From NCBI GenBank assembly GCA_900239685.1, contig OENT01000170.1, positions 1-64,000 of the forward strand: a DNA stretch of 64,000 bases. Reading direction: 5' to 3'. The position numbers were made by a program, and so were the translations under genes. The stretch comes from Rotaria macrura (lineage: Eukaryota > Rotifera > Eurotatoria > Philodinida > Philodinidae). The notes beneath the pieces are model-generated. The model saw only the letters and a program-made list of their open reading frames with translations, was not told where the DNA came from and did not search any database. This document shows positions 52,301-62,158 of this stretch, one piece after another. Each line of letters begins with the position of its first letter. Position 1 is the first letter of the stretch.

Positions 52301-53462
52301 TTTTCATTGAATTTCGCAGAGAATCCGATGGATTCTCAATTGAGAAAATATTCCAATAAAAAATTCGAAAACTCCAAAAGGCCTTCAACTAATACTGAGA
52401 GTGTCATTCTTTATGAGCTATAAATTCTTTATACGTATATAAAAAACTTGATCAAGTCGATTTTATTCTTATTCGTTTAATTCAAAAGCCAAAAGATAAA
52501 TTGATTATTAAAATAGAATAAAAAGGAATAAAACTCTTCGGTTTACAATGTCTTCACTTGATGATGCTATTTTATTCCTTTAAATTACATATTCAATTGA
52601 TACATAAAGTTTGGCAGTGGAAAGAAAAACTGTTGCCTGTTCCTTGAAGATAGAACTGAAATAGAAGAGAATTTATCAATCGAGATAATCAAGTATTTGA
52701 TTCATACTCAGTTAGTCTCGATAATTGAAAGGTAAAATACGAAATCATGTGTGAAATTCCTGAAGTATTGTCATGATCAGTTTCAAAGTAAGCAGTTAGT
52801 CTATAGTCAGATAGATCTGTTCTTCACGTAGAATTGGCAGTGAAATGATAATCTTGGCAACAATGATTTAATTGATATGCTTGTAAGTCCTTTTATCAAT
52901 AATCTGTCTGAACAACTTTATGCGTTGTCCTAAAAGACTTGTTGTAATTTGATTGGCTCAATAATCAATCTGGAAACGTCAATTCTTTGATGTTGACAAG
53001 ATTTCATGCTGGAGAGTATTAAAAATTGCAACTGCCATGAAATGCGATTTCTTTTACAAAAGAAGAATTCGAGAAATTCCCGGTTACCGAGCAACATTTC
53101 AGATGCCGATTAATATTTACTGTGATCATAAATCTAGGTTGGTAGGATTTTAGGAAAAAAGCAATAAACTATAGGTACTTATGAAGTTACAATTCACTAG
53201 AGACATCAATTTTTCGATGTCTTACTAGCACACTGATAAGTGTGATAGAGACATTCATATTAGTGCTCACATTTTCACCGATCGTTTCTTCAAACTTGGA
53301 ATGAAGTATCGAACTTTGACATGGTTCAAAAGTACACTTACTGTTAATCGTAATGAAATCTGAACTAGACATTGATTCACGCTGATACAAAGTGAACCAA
53401 AACAAAATCGTTACCCCCATACTAATTGAAAAATGAAAATGAGTCGTTTTTCTCATAGAGTA
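49367..53462. other. Intergenic, 4.1 kb
   Basis: AT-rich DNA with no recognisable gene, RNA gene or long repeat. Open frames at 50189-50440 (-), 50560-50772 (+) and 53187-53456 (-) have random composition. Confidence 0.6.
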
Positions 53463-53931
53463 CTATTTACGTAGCAAACTACTATGTAATAGCATGAAGA
53501 TATCTAATGGCGTGTGTACTGGTCATAGGCATTGGCAAGTCAACTTTTGGACAGTAATGAAATGTGCACAGAGACATTTCAGTAGTGGTAACGTTTGCTT
53601 CACTCGTAATAGGTCTTTAATTTCATTTCTGGCAGCTGCAGCCAGTGGTGTCCTACCACATTTATTAACACAATCAATATGAGCTCCTGCATCGATTCGC
53701 AATTTGACAATCACTGCCGTGTTTGTATCAGTATCTACTTCCGGATTACGGGGCACCAAGCGAAGAGCAGGGGTACCTTGTATTTTATCTCCGGCATCCA
53801 AATCAATCCATGGTTTCCCATACGCAAAGAAAAGCCTCATAGCATCTAGATTTGGAAAGCTAGAAAATAGAAATCGAAGAAGCTCTATAATTTGTTGTAA
53901 ACAATCCAATGGCATAATGGGATATATAAAT
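53463..53931 (-). pseudogene. FEM1-like ankyrin-repeat gene fragment, interrupted
   Basis: The minus-strand frame 53915-53523 encodes 130 residues with ankyrin-type text (AVIVKLRIDAGAHIDCVNKCGRTPLAAAARN) followed by EIKDLLRVKQTLPLLKCLCA, which resembles the C-terminus of FEM1 proteins, the substrate receptors of CUL2 ubiquitin ligases. A TGA at 53525-53523 interrupts it; the same frame then continues as TPLDIFMLLH, the expected last FEM1 motif (x-P-x-x-L-x-x-F-I-x-L-H), to a TAG at 53465. Upstream, an acceptor-like AG precedes 53931, but no further FEM1 exons are visible. It is therefore most likely a 5'-truncated pseudogene with a premature stop. A sequencing error at the TGA is the alternative. 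Confidence 0.6.
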
Positions 53932-54097
53932 CTGTTAAATAGACGAAAAATTTTAAATTTTCTAGTCTTAAATTAACTTTAACGTCACTTGTCCAAAAAT
54001 AGTTGCGATATCCACGTTCCGATAGGTTAAACTGCGGTTCGTTTGTGAATCGACTCTCAGATGTAAAAGAACTTATCCCTTCAGAGGTGACGACTCA

Positions 54098-54155
54098 TTT
54101 CGTCCCCTTACCGTTCGTCCCTTTACATTTTGCCCCCTTACAATTTGTCCCAGTT
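54098..54155. repeat. 15-bp minisatellite, about four copies
   Basis: Four diverged tandem copies of a 15-bp unit close to TTTCGTCCCCTTACC; the GTCCC/GCCCC and TTAC cores are kept while the flanks vary. Confidence 0.7.
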
Positions 54156-54394
54156 GCATAGGTCATGACTTGACACGAAACAATCTGTATAGTTATTTAG
54201 AAATAGTTATTGCCTAAATACGAAGTGTTGTGAATAGTGAACCATCGTGTTTTGAGAAGCCAATGAAGAATGGGCGATGTCCACTCTCCGTTATAAACAT
54301 GTATCGGTAATAATATTCTATTTGTCATTTGATCACGTGCAGTAGTATAGTTGTTATACATCGATTTTGGATAATTTGGAAAAATAGCTTTACG

Positions 54395-54701
54395 ATGAGT
54401 AGAATTGAACTTTTGAAGAGTTCTCGAGGGAATTCAATGATTTATTTTGCGGGATATTTGTACACACAACATCGAATTACAGACGAGAAAATTATATTTC
54501 GTTGTGAAAATCGAAACTGCAGATGTAAGTATAAATCTTTCAATATAATATTTCTACATCGATCCATGTGTTTTTGGTCGTTGTTAGACAAATGTTCAAA
54601 CGGAAGTATTTCTTAATGAGCCGTTTGAACACTCACAAACACCTGCTCCAAATGGAATTCACATCATTCGTCAGAGAAATGAAATAAAAAAATCGTGCTA
54701 G
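54395..54701 (+). mobile_element. FLYWCH-type zinc finger remnant of a transposon
   Basis: From the ATG at 54395 the frame reads IELLKSSRGNSMIYFAGYLY, then IFRCENRNCRC. This is the FLYWCH layout: S-x-R-G, a GYxY strand, a basic turn and a C-x4-C pair. A 63-bp intron-like stretch (54525-54587, GTAAGT to TTGTTAG) follows, then TNVQTEVFLNEPFEHSQTP and IHIIRQRNEIKK, the usual rest of the finger with its histidine, but in a frame one base off. Stops follow at 54699. FLYWCH fingers commonly sit in front of MULE transposases; no transposase is seen here. I read it as a decayed remnant. Confidence 0.55.
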
Positions 54702-56242
54702 TGAACCACCATAAAAAAAGAAAAAAACTTCTGAAAATATTGATGCACGACAGAAAAGAATTTTACTGTCTTATGATGTGAACAATATTGAGGAATATTT
54801 AACTCGTATCGCTATGAACTTGAAGATAAGCGCTCGAATCGAAGCATAGAATTTCATAAATATTTACAGTAGGAAAGTATATCGGCTGTAGAAAAGCACA
54901 AGTAAAAATCCGAAAAGCTCAAATTCCAAAAAACCTTACTTTTGATAAACATTTTTCTCACGCGCATTGTATTAAAGTACGCCGGAGCAAGCGAAGATGT
55001 GTGCACGGAAGAAGTATATTGGTAAACCTTTTTGGAAAACCCCAATACTACTGGTCAACTGAGACATATCTAGGCAATTTCGTTTCTACATGCAGTTTTT
55101 GTGCATTTGAGACCTTTTTTCTCCCAATGTTTTGTTATGAAGCTGGGATTTGGTTCAAAACTAATACCAGATTCGGAATCAGCGTTAAAAACTGAGTCAA
55201 TTTATATACGTTGTGGATAATTCTGAGAAAAAAGTTTTTTTTGAAAAATCCCTTTACCACCCCTCAGGGATTGTTTGGTGAAAAATGACCATTTTTTTGA
55301 TTACTCAGCCATTTCTTGCCGGATCCTTCTCATCTTCCAATTCGACCGAGATATTGATGAGAAAATTCTATGCACAAAATTTCAGCTCAATCGGAAGTAT
55401 TCGTAAAGAGTTATCGTGTATACGGCCGGCTGGTCGGACACATTGACCGATTCTAGAGTGTACTCCCTTTTTGAGTACACAAAAAGACATACAAGAATCC
55501 TGAAAGGCCTCAAACATGCATAAATTCGAATAAAATCACAAGTAGTTTCCTTCTTCTAAAAGGCTGCATTTCAACATATTTTCGACCACTGACAGCTGTA
55601 CTCTGATTTAAATAATTTTCTACTGCATAGCGAATCAATTTGTTTCTTTGGTTTAAGAATGTGCTTTTAAATATACTATTGCTCAAGATGCATCCTATCG
55701 GCAGTCTGCAACGTCATAGCGTCTAGGCACATTTAAAATTCAGTTAAAAGCGTGTAATATTCGTTTCTACTTCATCACATTGATATGTATATTATTCATC
55801 TTGTATAATGTTATATTCACTCCTTGTATTCTTTGAATCGATAACAAAAAATAGATTAACTATGATTTATTCTTTATGCATAATGTCAAAGGAAAATAAC
55901 AAGATTACCCGATTTTGAATATGTTCGCAAACGGCTATTGAAATGGCAATAAAGTATTAAGAAGAAGAAGAAAAACGTAGTCAGACAACCAACAAAACAT
56001 AATGAGTATAAAAGCATAGAAATTCAACGAAACAGAAATCGCGAAAAGCATACATCTTCACATATTTTTTCGTTAAAATATGTAAACGCGTTTGACTTCG
56101 TTAAAAGATTTAACGCCTTTTGAACGTGTTGAGATGTTCGCTTTTTACGGTTTTTATATTCAATTTCACTAAGGTATTTGTGCGCGTATTTTTAAACTAT
56201 TTCTTTGTAAAAACTACATAGGCATGTAGTAGAAACCCTATT
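54702..56242. other. Transposon-like flank without genes
   Basis: No coding region. About 55130-55480 is less AT-rich than its surroundings and ends in an 8-bp perfect hairpin (55458-55465 with 55473-55480); it looks like part of a dispersed non-coding repeat, but the window contains only one copy. Confidence 0.35.
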
Positions 56243-56944
56243 ACATCTTGTAAGCAAGATCTTGAATACAGGTGTGTAAGATCTTAGCTTCAGATCTATA
56301 AGATCTTGGGTACAAATTGGCAAGATCTTGAATGCAAACTTAGATAAAACGTAACACGTGTTTTGATTTGCTACACAATATATGTTGCAATTTGCAACCT
56401 TGGCTCGAACCTATCATATACTGTGTATGTTTTATTTTTTCTATAAAAGCATATTATGCCATCTTTTCAATTTATTACCATTTAAGTTTTCAGATTTTGA
56501 AAAAGTCAGATCTTGGGATCTAACCGGTTTTTATTTTCTCCGATCACCATCAGACCACTTCAAGGAAGTCCTCCTTCGACCATTGATCGAGATCAGCGTA
56601 TTCTCGAATAATTAATAATCGTGAAATTATTTTGAAAAAAAATATTTTGAAAATGGATGTTTCCTACGTTCAATTATGTTATTTATATACAGCTGAGTAT
56701 GCATAACAGAATGGTAAATGACGACTGGTCAGCATGCAAATACACGAATGAGGTTGCTTTTTGTTTTACTCCTAATCTTGTGACAAGATAGTAGTAAATG
56801 ATATCTTTTCTACGATCTTGCCAAGATCTTAGATACAAATTTATCTGATACAACCGAGATATGTTTATACAAATTATCTATTCAAGATCTTGGTAAGATC
56901 TTACTTACCAGTCCCAAGATTTCATGTTGTTGCTTACAAGATGT
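56243..56944. mobile_element. MITE-like element with AGATCTTG subrepeats
   Basis: A perfect 15-bp inverted repeat, ACATCTTGTAAGCAA at 56243-56257 and its reverse complement at 56930-56944, bounds 702 bp. Inside both ends the palindromic core AAGATCTT(G) recurs many times with variable spacers (at least four copies on the left, four on the right). The element encodes no transposase. Imperfect similarity of the arms extends outside the 15 bp. Confidence 0.6.
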
Positions 56945-56978
56945 TCGACTATGGGATACTTAAAAGGTTTATGCCTCA

Positions 56979-57374
56979 GTTCATATTTGAGTAAGGTATT
57001 CAATTTGTAATGTCTACCCTCAAGACGTTTTTCTACAAACTCCGTATTTTCGACAAATCTAAACTTTGAATTTCGATTGAAAACGTTACGTTTGTCAAAA
57101 CTTTATCATCACTAGGCGTTACAAAGAATACTCAGAAGATCGTGCTCTTTTCACTATCTGCGGAAAATTGTTGGTATCTGGAAAGTTCCAAATGACATTG
57201 ACTATTTGTTCTCAATCTTTGAATTTTCGTTCTAACGCCTAGTGGGATAAGATCTTAACATGCGCAATGCTTTCAATAAAAATTCGAAGTTTAGATTTGT
57301 CGAAAATACTGGATTTGTTGAAGAACTTCTTGAGGGTAGACATTAAAAATTGAATAGCTTAGTCGTATATGAAC
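56979..57374. mobile_element. Fold-back element with long inverted arms
   Basis: Left arm from 56979 (GTTCATAT) to about 57122 and right arm from about 57232 to 57374 (ATATGAAC) are reverse complements over roughly 140 bp with scattered mismatches; shared blocks include TGTCTACCCTCAAGA, GTATTTTCGACAAATC and ACTAGGCGTTA. The loop is about 110 bp. The whole unit of 396 bp could fold into one long hairpin. No protein is encoded. It starts 34 bp after the preceding element. Confidence 0.65.
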
Positions 57375-58965
57375 AGAAGCGTAAAAAATTTTTGAAAATT
57401 TCTACCAGAATAGTGTGTAGTGTTTACAAAAAATACGTTAATAAAATAAAACAAAAGAAGTAGTGAAAATATTCGCCTTTTATCATTATGTTTTCATCGT
57501 TTGTCTGATGTCGGGAGGGACTTGTGTTGGGACAATATTACGTGAAAAATATGCTTCTTTTATCAAGAAATGTTGATGCTTTCCTGTAAACAGTGAGTTT
57601 CTTGAGCTCATTATCTTGATACTCGCCTTTTATTACCAAAAGAATAATTTAAAAAATCGAATAATCACATATCTCTATGTCTAACATTGATTTCTTTTAT
57701 CGATTTTATTTCAAAGAGCAGTTTGTCGAGCTATAGAGTCAATTTTTCAATAAAACTTAACGGATTTCTCGTATGACACATCAATGTAAAACAGACTCAT
57801 AAGAAAAGATAATCCATATATTGTGGCGATTCGATAAAAACGGTGCACTTAAACATGGACACTACTTCATTCGAAATGAGTCGGATAGAAATTTTTTTCT
57901 ATTTAATGATCGAAACTTCAGTTGCAACTGAACTCATTTGTTTGAGAAAATTTTCACAATTCGTTATAGATAGAGCTACATGAGTCCTGACATTTTCTGC
58001 GCTATTTCTGTGAAAATATTAAGTTATATTCGAAACGAAATTAAGATAATTAAATAGAAAAGGAATCCGATAAAATAAGTGTCAGCGGCAATACGAGTGT
58101 TTTTTTTCGAATAAATCAAGTCAAGAAATACCTGATCGAGGAGAAAAAACAACAGAAAAAGCACTGTTCAATATTTATATAAACTTTTTTCTGTCATTCA
58201 AATAACCTTGTTCGAACTTCAGATTTTTTCTTAGAATTGCGGTGAAATGATATCAAATTTATTAAGATCCAATGCTATCGATGTTCTATATAGTATTCAA
58301 AGGAGATCACAATCCGGAAAGCTTCAACACATACAAAAAGGAATCAGATATCAAGTTCACAAAAACATCATTCTGTTAATTGAATATTCCACACTAAATT
58401 AATATTTGTTTTTATTTGTTTAGGCAGAAAGTCACGAGAGATGCCTATGTAATTCCAGTTCAAATATAAATAAAACCTTTACATAATTCTTATAATCACT
58501 TTGAAAATAAAAAACGAAGCACTCATGCTTTTAGTTAAAACATAGAATGAGATGAAATTCAATTTGAATTCGAAGAAAATTTTATTTTTTACTTTCGTCA
58601 TCCGACAAGAGGTATGCAATCTAAATTCTCATTATAGTCAAACTCGAATTAAGCAACTATACTCACCTTTTCATCAGTGATATTTATCCGTTTCTTATAC
58701 TTTGAACGCTTTGCAACGATTAAAATCTGCATAATAAAATTTTTAAAATGAGTAAGACTGCACACTCTGAAAAAATTTTTAACGTATTCCGATTGCCACA
58801 ACTCATTTTTACTTGCTATTTTTACAGTTTTGTCTGTCCGGAAAAAGGTGTATCAAGATTCTTTCCTAGAACACTATATAGTGTTTTAAGTCTATTGTTT
58901 AATATATCCGATATGTGTGTTGTCTCGATTTAGAATAGGTTCTATTTTAATTGCAAGAGTAGCTC
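57375..58965. other. Intergenic, 1.6 kb
   Basis: AT-rich, no gene seen. An acceptor-like TTTTAATTGCAAG ends at 58956, just before the ATG of the next gene, and could serve a 5' UTR intron or a spliced leader. Confidence 0.5.
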
Positions 58966-61900
58966 ATGCAATTTAGGACTATCTTTTGCCTTTACTTATC
59001 GTTGATTCTGATTGAGAAATGTAGTGGGATTTCAAGTCCTCTTCGACCAATCACTACCTACCAACATTCGACAGAGCTTCAGGCAAATGTGGCTGACCTT
59101 TGGTGGTCCGTGAATAATGTTGAACAAGAGATTACGTTTGAATTGCATGTTAAGACTACGGGATGGATTGCTTTGGGCATTAGCCCAGGTAGGAAATCAA
59201 ATAGGTGGTGATTTTTCTGATACTGATAGTTTTAAATGACACTTAGCTGGAGGGATGAAAGGTGCTGATATTGCTGTTGGATGGATCGACTCTTCTGGCA
59301 ATGCTCATATTCAAGTAAGACATATATTTATTGTCGTGGTTGGTCCGAGTAAAAGATTTCCGATTAAAAATCGAATTATTAGGCAGAAAATCAAGATTTT
59401 GATATTTTTGATAGATTTCCTTTCTTTTTTCACAAAGGAAACCCATCAAATCGATAAGAATTTCTGTTTTCTCGCACACTAGTCCAATTGCTTACCGGAG
59501 ATTTTTCACTCCGATGTATACGTACATTGATCGACTGGATCTTTTTCAGGATCGATTTGCGTTTGATAAAATAAAACCAGTCATCGACAACACAACTCAA
59601 GATTGGTTTGTTCTTCAAGGTCAAGAGCAAAATGGGTGGACAGCCATTCAATTCAAGCGTTCCTTTGATTCTTGTGATCCGATGGATGTTCCCATAAAAG
59701 TATGAGAGTTGATTCCGGTTTTAAATTTATGGAAGTATTATATTTAATCTAACAGTCTGGCACGAATATTCTCATATTTGCCTATGGTCTTTTCGATCTC
59801 GATTCGTGTCGATCAGAAGTCGATATCACGTACCACGATGAACGAAGAGGTACACGTATGTTACCACTTCGATCGTATGCCGACCCACCAGGAGAGAGCA
59901 CGTTGGCTGGACTTGATTTCTTCGATTTTAACTTCGACAATGTGTGTGACTATATTATAATTTCTTCTTTCTATTCCTTGTTTCCTTCCTTAGCATATTG
60001 TTCCATCGGTTGACACTACCTATTATTGCAAAGTATTCAAGAGTCCAAGTAGATTTCCTATGAAAAAACATGCAATAGCCGTATGTTCTATTTATTTCAT
60101 GATCATTTTACACTTACTTCGTATTGCATCATTGCTTCCAGCATCAAGTATTGATGGACTCGAAAAATGTGAATATTTTACATCATCTAGATCTGTACGA
60201 GTGTAACTCTGAGGCTGTATTTAACAATAACAAACTACCCGATGGCATATGTGATGACATCATCGATGAAACGATAATGTGTTCTTCAAATTTAGCTTCC
60301 GCTTGGGCAGTTGGTGGTAACACTGTAAGAAAAAACGATAATAACATAGGAATTATTGCAGGGGTTTTATTTCAAATAGATTACCGTATATCCAGAAGAA
60401 GCCGGTTATGCTGTCACCAGTGATAGTGGCACTAAATATTTCATGATTAAAATGCATTATAACAATCCACAACTAACTCCGAGTAGGATGATCATGTGCG
60501 TGTGTTCCATACTTTAGTGTAACATTGATTGTTTTTGTGGAATTCATATTTGTTTTCGAAGAAAATAGTGAGAGCACGCTTTAAGTCGAAGCTTTGAGGC
60601 TTCCATCCTCTCAATACAGACTTTGACAATCGAAGAAAATAGGTTTCAGATGCTCTAAATTACTTTATTTGAAAAATAATAAATATCATTGTCCATGATT
60701 TAATTCATATGATATATAATAGTGTGTTAAGATCTATTTGAAGTAAGAAAAACTAAGATTAAAAAATAAGAAAAGTAGCGAGTGACTAGTAACAATAAAA
60801 ATAAAAATAGGCTACCAATTCAAAAAGAAACATTCTCTTCAAAATGTATAAATAAAAAGACGGTGCCTACTGAGAATAGACCACCGTGGCGAAAGAACTA
60901 TTCTCTTTTAGAGGTCTAACGCATTGTGTGTGCTGTACTACAGTATAGTGAAGGTTTGAGAGACATGCCAGTTCTACATTAAAGTCCTAAAGCGGGTGTG
61001 ATAACAAGCTTTATATTTCTCTAGATCTCCGAGATAGTTCAGGCATTCGATTTTACCTGGGCAATGAACTTCGGCAATATGATCTTAGCTATCTGACATT
61101 CGGAACCTTTTCTACTCCAACTGGTCTTGCTATTCCACCAAACACTGAACAATTTATTGTCGATTCCTATTGTCCTCCTGAAGCCACTCGCGTATGTACA
61201 CATTATCTCAATCGCATGAGATTTGAAATTATTCTCGCGTTCTTCTTTGTCAAATAGAATTTTCCAACTTCTGGTATCACTATTGTGTCCGCTTTGCCAC
61301 ATACCCATTTGCAAGGTGCATGACCTGTGCGATAATGAAAAGACAAGAATCCATTTGTTTTTCTATAGGTTACGGCGTTTGGACTAAATTAATTCGCAAC
61401 AATACAGCTGTTCAATATTTATTCAATGCAGAAGCTTACGACTTCAATTATCAATTCGAAAATCGGCTACCAGAAACGATCAAAGTCTACCCAGTAAGAA
61501 ATCAAATGACAAATATGCATCAAGTTTGATAAAAATTTAGGGAGACGCATTTGCTACTCGTTGTATGTACACTACAATAAACAAGAATACGATCACACTG
61601 GTAGAATGATGATATGGGATTTTGTACATTTTAAATCGTATTTTGCCCGTATAGGGGGGACAGCGGACAACGGACGAAATGTGTATTCATATGTTCTCTT
61701 ATTATCCTCTCGTCGACAGTTTGTCCACATGCGTAACATCAATTGACCAGACAGCATGGCCAATTAATAAAAACACATCCTCGTCGGTTTTGTTGTCATA
61801 AAATTTCGAATTTCGTAATTTGTTTTTTGTAACTTGAATAGGCCAATAGACAACATTAAACTTCAGCAATGGCTTCTTAACCTTACATGGACGCTTGAGT

Positions 61901-62157
61901 CAGCTGCTCAATGGCAAGATTTCTACAATAAAGCTCCACGTTTTACTATTTACGGCTGGGGGAGTCAATACCAATCCAAAGTTTTACCAGCCAACCCGAA
62001 CTATGAAGACCTCACAGTTAAACCATGCAATAGAAAAGAGATTCAACACAGCATCGATCAATCATGTGGGGAATCGAATGATTCAATAGCCTGCCAGCAC
62101 ACATTATTTCTCTTTACATCAATTCTTTTGATTTTTAAACCATATTTCCATGAATAA
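58966..62157 (+). CDS. DBH-like copper monooxygenase (MOXD1 family), 13 exons
   Basis: Exons 58966-59188, 59247-59314, 59550-59699, 59756-59941, 59994-60080, 60142-60324, 60380-60482, 61025-61191, 61258-61315, 61369-61493, 61541-61600, 61655-61794, 61842-62157 sum to 1866 nt, 621 residues (human MOXD1 613). After a signal peptide (1-20) comes a DOMON domain (about 30-165, TGWIALGISP, GADIAVGWID), then the two type II copper monooxygenase domains. Copper ligands expected from dopamine beta-hydroxylase are present: H252, H253 (LHHLDLYEC), H325 (KMHYNNP), H404 and H406 (PHTHLQG), M479 (DEMCIHM). So it should be an active, ascorbate-dependent hydroxylase of the secretory pathway; substrate unknown. 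The tail ends in a hydrophobic stretch (TLFLFTSILLIF), possibly a GPI signal or membrane anchor. The last intron (61795-61841, 47 bp, donor GTCATA) is the least certain join. Confidence 0.85.
60483..61024 (+). other. Intron 7 of the DBH-like gene (542 bp)
   Basis: Phase 1, donor GTAGGA, acceptor TTCTCTAG, much longer than most other introns of this gene (47-76 bp). It contains interleaved inverted repeats at 60861-60905 that could form a pseudoknot. Confidence 0.7.
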
Positions 62158-62158
62158 A
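62153..62158 (+). terminator. Poly(A) signal overlapping the stop codon
   Basis: AATAAA at 62153-62158 includes the TAA stop (62155-62157) of the DBH-like gene; no other AATAAA follows closely. Confidence 0.55.

Noticed and set aside
54329..54394. Upstream extension of the FLYWCH frame
   Set aside because: The residues before the ATG at 54395 do not look like FLYWCH and are probably untranslated.
60861..60935. CTGAGA with GGCGAAAG, considered as a hammerhead ribozyme
   Set aside because: The CUGANGA core is not matched and stem II would have an impossibly short loop; kept only as a possible pseudoknot.
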